Under the pieces are notes generated by a model that did no database searches, was not told the DNA's origin, and was given only the letters and a program-made list of their open reading frames with translations. 40,394 nucleotides of DNA from Roseicyclus sp. (lineage in GTDB: Bacteria > Pseudomonadota > Alphaproteobacteria > Rhodobacterales > Rhodobacteraceae). This document shows positions 17,184 through 26,579 of this stretch, in pieces (position 1 is the stretch's first letter; every line of letters begins with the position of its first letter). The translations under genes were made by a program, and so were the position numbers. The stretch spans positions 1-40,394 of the forward strand of contig JAGYLB010000100.1 in the NCBI GenBank assembly GCA_018401055.1, read 5' to 3'.

Positions 17184-17985
17184 TTACTGCTGCTGCACCT
17201 GGATGTCGATGGACATAGCCTCGCCAGCCTTGCCAAATCGCAAACCGCTGACAGGTGCCGCCTCGCGGTAGTCGAGGCCGGTGGCCACGCGGACATAACG
17301 CTCATCGGGCGAATAGCCGTTCGACACGTCGAAGCCCACCCAGCCAAGGGGTTCGATATAGGCTTCGGCCCAGGCGTGGCTGGCATCCTGATGCACCCGG
17401 TCCGACATCAGCAGATAGCCCGACACATAGCGCGCCGGATAGCCCATGTGGCGGGCGGCTGCGACAAAGATCTGGGCGTGATCCTGACAGACGCCGCCAC
17501 CGATCTCGATGGCTTCCTCGGCTGTGGTGGTGGCTTGGGTCAGGCCGATCTCGTAGGGCACCGCCGCCGTGATCCGGGCCGAAAGGGCGTGCAGGCGGGG
17601 GATGTCGTCGGGCTGTTCTTCCTTGAGGCCCTTTGTCAGGGCGCGCACGCGCGATGCGGCGCGGGTCAGGTCGGTGGGTTGTTGAAAGAACCATAGCGGC
17701 GCAAAGCCCGCGTCAGGCTGTCACGCCCGCCGTATCGGCGGTGTCCACCTCGCCCTCGCAATGAACGACGATCGAACTGGCCTGACTGTCGAAGGAAATC
17801 AGCGAGACGCGGTTCTGGTGATGATCGGTGAACTCGGTCTGCAGCATGCCGCCGTCGATCTCCATCTTCCAATGCACCACCGTCTGGCCGGTCCTGCTTT
17901 TTGGGATCAGGCGCAGTTGCTGGAGCCCGTAATAGACGGGGTGCTCGAAATGATAGGTGGTGGTGTGCAGGATCTTCAGGCGCAT
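17184..17985 (-). CDS. Transglutaminase-like cysteine peptidase of the Anbu operon, frameshifted
   Basis: About 267 residues. The N-terminal transglutaminase-N domain begins MRLKILHTTTYHFEHPVYYG and includes QQLRLIPKSR. The catalytic domain has Cys in IGGGVCQDHAQIFVAA, His in ASHAWAEAYIEPLGW and Asp in GFDVSNGYSP, the Cys-His-Asp triad. A single extra base near 17720 (VTA|GFAPLWFFQQPTDLTRA) interrupts the frame. It is 33 bases upstream of Anbu and 6 bases downstream of the alpha-E gene. In this gene set the enzyme is thought to cleave or transfer on amide bonds made by the ATP-grasp protein. No signal peptide is seen, so it should be cytosolic. Confidence 0.9.
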
Positions 17986-17991
17986 CGCTGT

Positions 17992-18938
17992 TTATCCCAG
18001 GAACCGGTAATCCGTCTCGATCTGATGCCCGAGCCGGGCGATATCGGTCAGGAAATCGGTGATGAATTCATGCAACCCATCCTCGAACACGCGGTCGATG
18101 GTGTTGTGGGTCAGCCGCGCGGCGATCACGTCGATCTGATCATGCGCACGGGCATGGCGCAAGCCCGTAGCTTACGGTCCAGATAGCCGAGGTTGGCGGC
18201 GATCTTGCTGGCCGAAAACGCAAGGCTGCGCGGCATCCGCGTGTCGAAGATCAGGAAATCGGCGATGCCCATCGGGCTGGTTTCGCCCTGCGTGATCCAG
18301 CGATAGGCCCGCATCCCCGCGACGGACCGCAGGATGGTTTCCCATTGCACGTTGTCGAGGCTGGACCCGATCTGCGAAATCGACGGCAACAGGACGTAGT
18401 ATTTCACATCCAGGATGCGCGCGGTGTTGTCGGCGCGTTCCAGGAACGTGCCCAGACGGCAGAAATCGAAAATGTCGTTGCGCAGCATCGTGCCATGCAT
18501 GGCACCGCGCACCAGCGCCGATTGCTGCCGGATCAGCGCCAGGACCTCTGGCAGGTCGCGCGCCGACACGGGCCGGGCCAGCGCCTGCTTCAGGATCATG
18601 TAGGTGTCATTGACTGCCTCCCAGACCTCGCGGGTGATGGCGGTGCGCACCAGCCGCGCGTTCTGGCGCGCCTGGGCGATGGCCGTCATCACCGAGGACG
18701 GGTTCGTGGCATCGCGCAACAGGAAATCGATCGCCTTGGCCGCGTCGATCTGGTCGTGTTTCTGGAAATACAGATCGGCCACGGCGGCGGTTTGCAGCAC
18801 GCTGGCCCATTCGTCATCATCGCCATCGGCGCGCGTCAACGCGATGCGAAAGCCTGCCTCGATCAGGCGCGCGGTGTTTTCCGACCGTTCCAGGTAGCGG
18901 AACATCCAGAACAGGCCGCCTGCGGTTTTGCCCAGCAT
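17992..18938 (-). CDS. Alpha-E (DUF403) helical protein of the Anbu operon, frameshifted at C terminus
   Basis: All-helical protein of about 315 residues that accompanies circularly permuted ATP-grasp enzymes. The start MLGKTAGGLFWMFRYLERSE and the segment FCRLGTFLERADNTARILDV are hallmarks of the family (paired RYLERSEN and LERADN motifs). The frame changes near 18165-18170, after which VIAARLTHNTIDRVFEDGLHEF and IETDYRFLG complete the usual C terminus, ending at 17992. It starts 4 bases after the ATP-grasp stop and ends 6 bases before the transglutaminase start. Biochemical role unknown; often proposed to act with the ATP-grasp partner. Confidence 0.9.
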
Positions 18939-18942
18939 TGCC

Positions 18943-20376
18943 CTATTCCTCCAGCACCCAGGTGTCCTTGGTGCCGCCGCCCTGGCTGGAATTCACCACC
19001 AGCGATCCTTTCTTGATCGCCACCCGGGTCAAGCCGCCCGGCGTGATCGAGATCTTGTTGGGCGCGACCAGCACGAAGGGGCGCAGATCGACATGGCGCG
19101 GCGCCAGGCCAGCCTTGGTCAGGATCGGCACGGTCGACAGCGCCAGCGTGGGCTGGGCGATGTAATTGGCCGGTTTCGCCATCAGCTTGGCCCGAAACGC
19201 CGCCAGTTCCTTTTTCGACGCGGCAGGCCCGACCAGCATGCCGTAGCCGCCCGATCCGTGCACCTCTTTCACCACCAGTTCGGCCAGGTGATCGAGGACA
19301 TAGGCCAACGAGTCCGCATCGCCGCAGCGCCAGGTCGGCACATTCTGCAAGATCGCCTTTTCGCCGGTGTAGAACTCGACGATATCCGGCATGTAGCTGT
19401 AGATCGCCTTGTCATCGGCAATGCCCGTGCCGGGCGCATTGGCGATGGTGATGCCGCCCGCGCGGTAGACATCCATCACGCCGGGCACGCCCAACATGCT
19501 GTCGGGGCGGAAATTCAGCGGATCAAGGATAATCGTCATCGACCCGGCGGTACAGCACGTCGATCGGCTTGTAGCCTTGGGTGGTGCGCATCTGCACGCG
19601 GCCGCCGACGATGCGGATGTCATGGCCCTCGACCAGTTCGACGCCCATCTGGTCGGCCAGAAACGCATGTTCGAAATAGGCCGAGTTGTGGAATGCCGGG
19701 CGTCAGCACCGCCACCGTGCGATCGCCGCGAGCTGTTGGCGGGGCTGCAGGCCGCCAGCGAGCGGCGCAGGTCGCGCGGGTAATCCGATACCGACTGCAC
19801 CTTGATGCGCCCGAACAGTTCGGGGAACATCTGCAACATGGTTTCGCGGTTCTCGAGCATGTAGGACACGCCCGAGGGGGTGCGGGCATTGTCCTCCAGC
19901 ACGTAGAATTCATCTTCGCCGGTGCGCACCAGGTCGACGCCGACGATATGGGTGTAGACATTGCCGGGCGGCGCCATGCCGATCATCTGCGGCAGAAAGG
20001 CGGCATTGCGCGCGATCAGGTCGATGGGCACCCGGCCCGCGCGCAGGATCTCCTGCCGGTGGTAGATGTCGTAGAGAAACGCGTTGATCGCGCGCACGCG
20101 CTGTTCGATCCCATCGCGTCAGGCGCGCCCATTCGCGCCCCGAGATGATCCGCGGCACGATGTCGAAGGGGATCAGCCGCTCATCCGCCTCGGCCTGGCC
20201 ATAGACGTTGAAGGTGATGCCGGTGCGGCGAAAGAACTGTTCGGCATCGGCCGATTTCTTGCGCAGGTCGCGCAGGTCTTCGCGGCCGAACCAGCCGCAA
20301 TAGGCATCGTAAGGCTGGCGACGGGCCGTGCCGTCCGGCTGGTGCATCTCGTCGAAAAACGTGGCGTGTCGGTCAT
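18943..20376 (-). CDS. Circularly permuted ATP-grasp enzyme of the Anbu operon, frameshifted
   Basis: Predicted amide/peptide ligase (DUF404/DUF407 type), about 478 residues, first gene of the Anbu operon. The start at 20376 has AGGA upstream; one base must change near 20365 to reach [20 protein letters not shown] and [20 protein letters not shown] second change near 20110-20120 leads to [40 protein letters not shown] and [13 protein letters not shown] follow. The stretch 19540-19710 is again out of frame before [20 protein letters not shown]. The C-terminal ATP-binding part has [15 protein letters not shown] and ends [15 protein letters not shown]. The several indels fit the general pattern of errors in this window. 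Natural substrates are unknown. Confidence 0.9.
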
Positions 20377-20471
20377 GATATCCTGTCGAAAACCCTGTGC
20401 CCGATTGGGTCAAGCCGCGCGGGGAAGGGCCAGAGGATCGGCGGTCTTCCCCGCGTTTCGACACATGCTTG

Positions 20472-20502
20472 CATAAATTTTAGGCAATATGTCTAAATTT
20501 CA
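20472..20502 (-). promoter_or_regulatory. AT-rich inverted repeat and possible promoter of the Anbu operon
   Basis: In a 116-base gap between dtd and the ATP-grasp gene, TTTAG-N9-CTAAA (20479-20497) forms an inverted repeat, extended by A/T runs on both sides, in otherwise GC-rich DNA. Read on the minus strand it holds TTGAAA and TAAAAT separated by 15 bases, a sub-optimal promoter spacing. The repeat overlaps the dtd stop codon (20493-20495). It could be an operator. Its outline (TTTAG...CTAAA) recalls the arms of iron-response (Irr-type) boxes, but the centre does not match well. Confidence 0.4.
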
Positions 20503-20930
20503 AGCCAAATGGTAACGGGGCCGTCATTGGTCAGGCTCACCGCCATGTCCGCGCCGAACTGCCCGGTTTCCACCTTGGGCCCAAGCGCGGCCAGCGACCG
20601 GGCGAAATGGTGATACAGCGCCTCGCCCTCGGCAGGCGGGGCGGCGGTGGAAAAGCCCGGGCGGTTGCCGCTGCGGGTGTCGGCGGCAAGGGTGAACTGG
20701 CTGACCACCAGCGCGCCGCCGCCCGTGTCCAGCAGCGACCGGTTCATCTTGCCCGCCTCGTCCTTGAAGATGCGCAGCTTGGCGATTTTCGCGGCCAGCG
20801 TCTCGGCCTGTGCGGGCGTGTCGCCCTGCATGGCGCAGACAAGGATCAACAGGCCCGGCCCGGTCTGCCCGATCAGTGCGCCCGCCACCTCGACCCGTGC
20901 CTGGGTGACGCGCTGGATCAGCGCCCTCAT
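20493..20930 (-). CDS. dtd: D-aminoacyl-tRNA deacylase
   Basis: Removes D-amino acids (and glycine mischarged on tRNA-Ala) from tRNA, keeping translation chirally correct. 145 residues from [17 protein letters not shown], full length and in frame. The two signature motifs are SQFT (77-80, in [11 protein letters not shown]) and the GP motif NDGPVT (135-140), with SGNRPGF between them. The start overlaps the stop of the upstream sugar-kinase gene (ATGA at 20927-20930), so the two are co-translated. Its stop lies inside the inverted repeat that precedes the Anbu operon. Confidence 0.95.
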   Translation of the reverse strand: MRALIQRVTQARVEVAGALIGQTGPGLLILVCAMQGDTPAQAETLAAKIAKLRIFKDEAGKMNRSLLDTGGGALVVSQFTLAADTRSGNRPGFSTAAPPAEGEALYHHFARSLAALGPKVETGQFGADMAVSLTNDGPVTIWLEI

Positions 20931-21852
20931 GCCAGGTCATTCCGGCGCGGCGGGTTGGCGCCCGCGCGCCCCACGGTCACGGCGGCGGCCCGCACCCCAG
21001 CTCCAGCGCGCTGGCCAGGGTTTCGGCGGGCAGGCCCGCGCGCACCGCCGCTTTTGCCATCATCCCGGCATCGTCCAGCCCGGCCAGAAAGCCCGCGTTG
21101 AACGTATCGCCCGCGCCCACGGTATCCACCACCTCGACCCGGCGCGCGGGCATGTGACAGGGCGCGCCCGCGCCATAGGCGGTCACGCCCTCGGCCCCTT
21201 GCGTCACCAGCACCAGCGCCGGGCCCTTGGCCAGAAGCCGCGCGGCCATCTCGTCCAGCGCGCCCTCGCCCAGGAGCCAGGCCATGTCTTCGTCCGAGAT
21301 CTTGACCACATCGGCCACCGCCAGCATCGCGTCCATGCGCGCGCGAAACCGTGCCTCGTCGGCGATGAAGCCGGGCCGGATGTTTGGGTCCAGCATCACC
21401 AGGCGGTCTTGCCCGGCGCGTTGGGCCAAGCTGGCATAGGCATCGGCGCAGGGTTCCACCGCCAGGCTGATGCCGCCCAGAAACACCGCCGTCACCGCAT
21501 CGGGCAGATCGGGCAGATCGGCCTCGGATACCAGGCGCCCGGCGGTATTTTCATCGTAGAAGGCATAGCTGGCCTGCCCGTCGGTCAGCGTGACAAAGGC
21601 CAGTGTCGTGGGCCTGTCGGACCGCGCCGCAAGCGCGTGATCCACGCCCGATGCGGTCAGAACCGCCGTCAAACGTTCCCCGAACAGATCGTTGGACAGC
21701 CCGCTGAAAAACCCCGTGTTCACCCCCAGCCGCGCCGCCGCCACCGCGGTGTTGAAGACCGAGCCGCCGGGATAGGGCGCAAAGCCCGCCTCGCCGCCCT
21801 CGGTCTTGCGCGGCAACATGTCGATCAGGGCCTCGCCCGCACAGAGCAACAT
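20927..21852 (-). CDS. PfkB-family sugar kinase (fructokinase-like), C-terminal frameshift
   Basis: ATP-dependent carbohydrate kinase of about 308 residues. The start at 21852 ([20 protein letters not shown]) follows GGAG 8 bases upstream; an ATG 18 bases earlier is less suitable. The substrate-binding start [10 protein letters not shown] and [15 protein letters not shown] (signature 1), and signature 2 [18 protein letters not shown] with the catalytic Asp, are clear. [12 protein letters not shown] is typical of fructokinases. One base is off near 20990; the corrected tail [20 protein letters not shown] stops at 20927, overlapping dtd. Substrate likely fructose or a related sugar, by family resemblance only. 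Confidence 0.9.
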
Positions 21853-21952
21853 CAGGGATCTCCGTTCCAAGTTCCGTGTCCGTGCCTACGCAATGCACCG
21901 GCCCCGGGCCAGAGATTTTTCGTCCGAACCGGGGCAAGGCGGCGCGATCGCG

Positions 21953-23089
21953 CTAGCCCGCCTCCATCAGCGCCACGCCGTAGGCCACCGCCGCCGCCAC
22001 GATCAGCGCCACGATCACCGCGAGGGTGATCTTGATCCAGGACCAGGGCCGTTCGCCCTGCACCTTGCCGGTTTGCCCGTTGACGACAAAGCGAAAGGAC
22101 TTGCCGCGATACTTGTAGGCCGCGACCCAGACCGGCAACAGCACATGCTTGAAGGTGACATCGGCGATGCGCACCTGCATCTGGTCGATGCGCTGCTCAT
22201 CGCCGCCGATGTCGTGGCGGATGTCTTGCCGGATCTGCGCCTCGATCAGCTGCTTGGCCTCCTCGAACCCCTCGTCCAGTTCGACCTGGTAGCCTTCGGC
22301 GCGAAACCCCGACAGGAATTCCGGCCTGTATCCCGTGATCGCCGACAGGTCCCAGGGCGCCAACCGGTCGGTGAACTGCTTGGGCAGGCTGCGCGAGGCG
22401 AGGATCAGGATATCGTCGAAGACCCGCGCCACCTGGCCGGACCGGCGGCTCCAGCGGATGCGGCGTTCCTGGCGGGTCTTGCCATCGCTGCCGCGCACGG
22501 TGACGTAATAGGCATCGCCCCGCTGGCCGGTGTAGCGGGTGGCGGTGTCGGCGTCATAGGTCCAGTAGGGCACATAGATCCCATCCATCTTGCGGCCCTT
22601 TTTCGCATATTGCTGCAAGCCGTTCGGCGCGAACCACAACCGACCCAGCCAGCCGGTCATCGCGTCATGCGCCTGTGCCTCGGTCAGGTGAAAGGGGATC
22701 ACGCCCTTGGGCTTGATATGGCGATGGGTGCCGGTGTCGGTGACCACGGGCGTGGCGCAGAACGGGCATTCGGTGGCATGGATATCGGGCTGGAATTGCA
22801 CCTGCGCGCCACAGCTTGGGCAGTGGGAGACGCGGGTTTCCTCCATCTCTTGCGCGGGCAGTTTCGCGGCGATGGCAGTCTCGTAATCCAGCTCGATCAG
22901 CGCGGGCGCACCGCCCCCCCAAGGCCCCGCAGCCGGCGCTTCGATGGGTTCGTCATGGCCGCAATGATCGCAGATCAGCCGCGCATCGGCGGGGGCAAAG
23001 CGCATGTCCGAGCCGCATTGCGGGCAAGGAAAGCGATGCTCGTCCTCGGGGCGGCGCGGGTCTTGGGCGGTGTCGAAACTGGGGGACAT
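21953..23089 (-). CDS. Membrane-anchored zinc-ribbon protein of the SPFH/TelA cluster
   Basis: 378 residues from ATG 23089 (MSPSFDTAQDPRRPEDEHRF); a more upstream ATG would add 39 low-complexity residues. Two tandem zinc ribbons occur near the N terminus: CPQC...CDHC and CPSC...CPFC. The middle contains HIKPKGVIPFHLTEAQAHDA and YVPYWTYDADTATRYTGQRG, and a single transmembrane helix ends the protein (ITLAVIVALIVAAAVAYGVA). Such proteins are often mis-annotated as primosomal protein N' fragments because of the ribbons; there is no helicase domain. In many bacteria this type of protein is encoded near an SPFH-domain protein like the one at 23730-24848. It probably sits with its ribbons in the cytosol on the membrane. 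Frame intact. Confidence 0.82.
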   Translation of the reverse strand: MSPSFDTAQDPRRPEDEHRFPCPQCGSDMRFAPADARLICDHCGHDEPIEAPAAGPWGGGAPALIELDYETAIAAKLPAQEMEETRVSHCPSCGAQVQFQPDIHATECPFCATPVVTDTGTHRHIKPKGVIPFHLTEAQAHDAMTGWLGRLWFAPNGLQQYAKKGRKMDGIYVPYWTYDADTATRYTGQRGDAYYVTVRGSDGKTRQERRIRWSRRSGQVARVFDDILILASRSLPKQFTDRLAPWDLSAITGYRPEFLSGFRAEGYQVELDEGFEEAKQLIEAQIRQDIRHDIGGDEQRIDQMQVRIADVTFKHVLLPVWVAAYKYRGKSFRFVVNGQTGKVQGERPWSWIKITLAVIVALIVAAAVAYGVALMEAG

Positions 23090-23298
23090 GGCGGCTTTCG
23101 AAAGGCTGCTGGTCGGGTCGCCTAAGTGATCCCCCGCCAGCCGTCGCGGTTCAAGGGGGGATTTCCCGTGGTCCGGACCGCGCTGTGACATCGCGTGCGG
23201 CCCCACGGTCTCAATCCTCGCGCCGATGGGTCGTTAGCCACAGGGCAGATGCGAGCGGCAGACCGACGATCGGCCCGCCCCCGGATCAGGAGAGAGAC

Positions 23299-23682
23299 AT
23301 GCAAAGCCAAAACTCCGTGGTGGATACCACGACAAGAACCGAAATCACCGAGGCCATCGGCGCGCATGGCGCGTGGAAGACGCGCCTCAAGGCTGCGGCC
23401 ATGTCGGGGGTGTCCAATCTCGATCCCGCGCGCGTGGCCGACAACCACAGCTGCCGCTTCGGCACATGGCTTGACGGCTATCTCAAGGCCCATCCCAACG
23501 ACCGCAACGCGCGGCGGATCGGCGATCTGCACCAGCAGTTCCATCGCTGCGCCGGATCGGTGGCCGAGCGGATCAATGCCGGCGAAGCCAAGGCCGCCCT
23601 CAAGGAGATCGAGGAAGGCAAGTTCAAGACCACGACCGACGATCTTGTCGCCGCGATGATGGAGTGGCGGCGCCACGTCTGA
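23299..23682 (+). CDS. Stand-alone CZB (chemoreceptor zinc-binding) domain protein
   Basis: 127-residue cytosolic protein consisting of one CZB domain: AHGAWKTRLKAAAMSG, then NHSCRFGTWLDGYL and DLHQQFHRCAGSVAERINAG. These supply the conserved His, Cys, and His-x3-His zinc ligands of the domain family. CZB domains are usually at the C terminus of chemoreceptors or diguanylate cyclases and respond to zinc or oxidants; here there is no receptor or catalytic part. It starts at ATG 23299 with AGGAGAG upstream. It is the only plus-strand gene within the minus-strand zinc-ribbon/SPFH/TelA cluster, divergent from the zinc-ribbon gene with a shared 209-base upstream region, so a link to that cluster by zinc or redox sensing is plausible but unproven. 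Confidence 0.85.
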   Translation: MQSQNSVVDTTTRTEITEAIGAHGAWKTRLKAAAMSGVSNLDPARVADNHSCRFGTWLDGYLKAHPNDRNARRIGDLHQQFHRCAGSVAERINAGEAKAALKEIEEGKFKTTTDDLVAAMMEWRRHV

Positions 23683-23692
23683 CGCCAAAGGG

Positions 23693-23719
23693 GCAGGGCG
23701 CGCAGGTATCGCGCCCTGC
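23693..23719. terminator. Bidirectional terminator between the CZB and SPFH genes
   Basis: GCAGGGCGCG-N7-CGCGCCCTGC is a perfect 10-bp hairpin between two convergent genes. On the minus strand it is followed by CCCTTT, giving a moderate T-run; on the plus strand there is no T-run. Confidence 0.7.
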
Positions 23720-23729
23720 GATCTGAGAG

Positions 23730-24848
23730 TTACGCGCCCGGCGGCGGCGGCGGCGGCGGCATGACGGTGAACAGCTGTGCCAGCTCGGTCACGTCATTGG
23801 CGATCTTCCAGCCGTCCTGGCCCTGGGTCCAGACATGGGTTTGCCGCGTCAGCGCGCCGCTGGCGGCCATGCGGCCCAGATCGGCCTTGGAAAACGGCCC
23901 CTTGGTCTGGCCGTTCTCGGCGATGTGCCAGACATGTTCGACCGGCGGCGGCGGCGGGGCGGCGGCGCGCGGATTGGCTCGCGTGGCCCGGCCATGTTCT
24001 GCGCCAGCCCTTGCGCCATCGCCATGCCCATCCCCATGCCCAAGCCCGCGCCCATGCCGCCATCGCCGCCGGGGTTTTCGGCGGCGGCGCGCATCGCCTC
24101 GGCGGTCTGGAACTGGGTGTATTTGTGCAGATCGCCCACCACTCCCATCGAGGTGCGCCGATCCAGCGCCGCCTCGACCGCCGGGGGCAGGGAGATGTTC
24201 TCGATATAGAGCTCGGGCAGCGTCAGACCGTATTCGGTGATCGTGGCCGAGATGCGGTCGGCGACGATCTTGCCGAATTCGCCGGTGTTGGCCGCCATGT
24301 CCAGCACCGGGATGCCCGACCCGGCCACCGTCTGGCTGACTTGCTGGACGATGACATTGCGGATCTGAAAGGTGATTTCCTCGGTGGTGAATTCCCCATC
24401 CGTGCCGACGATCTCGGTCATGAAGCGCCCGGCATCGGCCACGCGCACGGCATAGGTGCCAAAGGCGCGGATGCGGGTCGGCCCGAATTCCGGGTCGCGC
24501 AGCATGATCGGGTTCTTGGTGCCCCATTTCAGATTGGTGAACCGCGCCGTGGACACGAAATAGATCTCGGATTTGAACGGCGAGGCAAAGCCGTGGTCCC
24601 AACTGTTGCAAGCTGGTCATGATCGGCATGTTGTTGGTCTCGAGCATGTAGAGACCGGGGGTGAAGACGTCGGCCAGCTGGCCTTCGTGGATGAAGACGG
24701 CGGTCTGCCCCTCACGCACGGTCAGCTTGGCGCCGTATTTGATCTCGTTGCCGTAACGCTCGAAGCGGTAGACCATCGTGTCGCGGCTATCATCGGTCCA
24801 TTCGATGACGTCGATGAACTGGCCCTTGAGAAAATCCATGATCGGCAT
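23730..24848 (-). CDS. SPFH-domain protein with C-terminal GYF domain, frameshifted
   Basis: Membrane-associated scaffold protein of about 370 residues, of the type labelled virion-core-like or YdjI. The start at 24848 (MPIMDFLKGQFIDVIEWTDD) is supported by AGGGGA upstream. The SPFH part includes VYRFERYGNEIKYGAKLTVR and, after a frame change near 24600, RIRAFGTYAVRVADAGRFM and VLDMAANTGEFGKIVADRIS. A Gly/Met-rich stretch (GAGLGMGMGMAMAQG) precedes a second frame change near 23980. The GYF_2 domain is HVWHIAENGQTKGPFSKADL...HVWTQGQDGWKIA, and the C terminus is a proline tract encoded by GGC repeats (23738-23760). A 140-base leader before it could hold its own promoter. It lies in the XpaC-TelA-DUF2927 gene run and upstream of the zinc-ribbon gene. 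Confidence 0.85.
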   Translation of the reverse strand: MPIMDFLKGQFIDVIEWTDDSRDTMVYRFERYGNEIKYGAKLTVREGQTAVFIHEGQLADVFTPGLYMLETNNMPIMTSLQQLGPRLCLAVQIRDLFRVHGAVHQSEMGHQEPDHAARPGIRADPHPRLWHLCRARGRCRALHDRDRRHGWGIHHRGNHLSDPQCHRPASQPDGGRVGHPGAGHGGQHRRIRQDRRRPHLGHDHRIRSDAARALYREHLPAPGGRGGAGSAHLDGSGGRSAQIHPVPDRRGDARRRRKPRRRWRHGRGLGHGDGHGDGARAGAEHGRATRANPRAAAPPPPPVEHVWHIAENGQTKGPFSKADLGRMAASGALTRQTHVWTQGQDGWKIANDVTELAQLFTVMPPPPPPPGA

Positions 24849-24989
24849 GTGGCAAATCCCCTGTCAGAAAAGCGATCGGTTGCAGAAGATGATATAGGCA
24901 GGCGGCGCGTGTCGCTACAGGGAATGAGGGAGGGAAAACCTCACCCTTTTTCACCGCTGTGCCAAGGTGCCCCTGCGCGAGGTGCTCGC

Positions 24990-25637
24990 CTAGCCCTTGC
25001 GCGGCCGGTCCGCAAGGCACCGGCAGAAGCCAGTCGTCGGTGCCGCTGTCGAACTGCGCATAAAGTGCGATCATCGCGCCCGAGGCGTCGCGCAGGCTGG
25101 CCACCGGGTAACTGCCATCGCCCCATCCTGACCCGCTGACCGGAAAGCGGCTGCCGTTCGGCAGTTCGGCGATCAGGGGCACGGTAGGGGCCTCGGCGTC
25201 GAGCTGTTGGGCATAGGTGCCGTGGTAGGTGCCGAGTGACGGGTCTGCATAGGCCTCCAGCGCGGCGACATCGGCAGGTGCCAAAAGCCCGCAAGCCCGG
25301 TGTCGACGCCGATGGTCCCCAGATCCTCGCCGCAGACGACGGGAGCGTCGGACCAGACCAGCGCCATCAGCGTCGAGCGTCCGTATTCGCGGTCGATCAG
25401 TCCGATGACGCGGGCCGGTGCCGCGGGGACGGCGATCAAGGTGGCCGCGGGGCCGGTCTGCCATAGCGTCAGCGGGTCGGTGGCGTAGACCCAGCCGCCC
25501 GCGGGCGTCCAACTGCCCGCCGACATCACCCGGGTGGAAAGGCCGACCCCCTCTTGCAGCCACGTGATGGCATCTTGCGCCGCAACGGGGCCGCAGGCGA
25601 GCAACGCCGCCGCAATGGCGGGCAGGGCAGACCTCAA
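24990..25637 (-). CDS. Secreted protein, possibly DUF4241, frameshifted
   Basis: About 215 residues. The N-terminal signal peptide is MRSALPAIAAALLACGPVAAQ. The mature part contains VIGLIDREYGRSTLMALVWS, GTIGVDTGLAGFW and, after a frame change near 25280, PSLGTYHGTYAQQLDAEAPT and VSGSGWGDGSYPVASLRDAS. The GWGDGSYPV and D-T-G blocks resemble DUF4241 proteins; I hold this family call loosely. A further indel near 25010 is likely, because otherwise the frame runs into the SPFH gene; a stop at 24990 (LADRPRKG) is my best estimate. Its start overlaps the stop of the DUF2927 lipoprotein gene (ATGA at 25634-25637), so it is co-translated with it. Predicted periplasmic. Function unknown. Confidence 0.62.
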
Positions 25638-26570
25638 CTGGGCCCTCCGATCAGTTCCTCGGCGATCTGGCGGATGGTGGCGCGGTCCTCCCCCGGGCGC
25701 AGGCCAGGTTGCAGGCGGCGGTCGTAGAGCATACGCAACAACAGCTCGTCATGCGGTGTCAGCAGGGCGAATTCCTCGTCATCGTTGAAGATCGTCGGCC
25801 GCGCCGATGGGCTGTCATTGGGCAGGCCCAGACCTTGCGCCACCTCCTCATGCACGCAAGACCGGCGCAGCAGGCTGGGGTGTTCATCGCGGATGATGGC
25901 GATGGCCGCGACATAGACCGGGCGCCCGCCGGTTTCCGAAAAGGCGTAGACCGAACAGAAGGTAGACCGCGGAAGCTGCGCGATCTCGGCTACCACCTCG
26001 GGGCCTGCGCCGGGCACCAGTTGGCGCACCAGATCGCCGATGCTGTCTTGATCATCGCGGCTGATGTAGAGGACGTGGAAATTCCCGCCTGACGTGACCG
26101 TGCTGATCGGGTGCCGCGTGGCCCGCGCCAGCCGTGTCGCATAGGTCGACAGGATCGACCGGTCCTCGGCCCGCTGATCGGCGCTGACAGAGTCAGCCGA
26201 AATGGGCCTGGATGCGCACCGGCTGTTCCCAGCGGCGCAACCGCGACGGCGTCTGCTGCTGCACGAAACGCCCGCCCACCAGCGCGTATTCGTCGTAAAG
26301 GGCGATCCGTTCGAAATTGGCCGCAAGCGTAGCTGCGGAAAACGGCGCGTCGGTCACGCCGCCATCCGTGCGCAGCAGACCGTCACCGACCAGCCGCGCC
26401 TCGACGCTGCGGTAATAGCGCGCGAAGGCCGCGCTTTCGGCTGACCTGACCTGTCCCTCGGCCCGTAATTCGGGCCGGGGCGATATGTCGGGTGCGGGCG
26501 TCGTCGCAACGCATCCCGACAAGGCAAGTGCTGCGGCACATGTCGCAAGCTTTGGCAGGCGCAGCCGCAT
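25634..26570 (-). CDS. DUF2927 lipoprotein (second paralogue), frameshifted
   Basis: About 311 residues with lipoprotein signal MRLRLPKLATCAAALALSGC (lipobox LSGC) from ATG 26570. The N-terminal part FERIALYDEYALVGGRFVQQ is followed, after a frame change near 26200, by STYATRLARATRHPISTVTS and FHVLYISRDDQDSIGDLVRQ. The DUF2927 block is CVHEEVAQGLGLPNDSPSAR and IFNDDEEFALLTPHDELLLR. It shares the Cys-x-His-Glu-Glu-Val-Ala-Gln block with the paralogue at 11908-13281 but lacks the long C-terminal helical repeats. It lies 9 bases after telA and overlaps the next gene, so it belongs to the xpaC-telA operon. Predicted periplasmic face of the envelope. Confidence 0.83.
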
Positions 26571-26579
26571 GACGACCGA

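Noticed and set aside
23738..23760. GGC trinucleotide run as an independent repeat element.
   Set aside because: It encodes the proline tail of the SPFH-GYF protein and is explained by coding.
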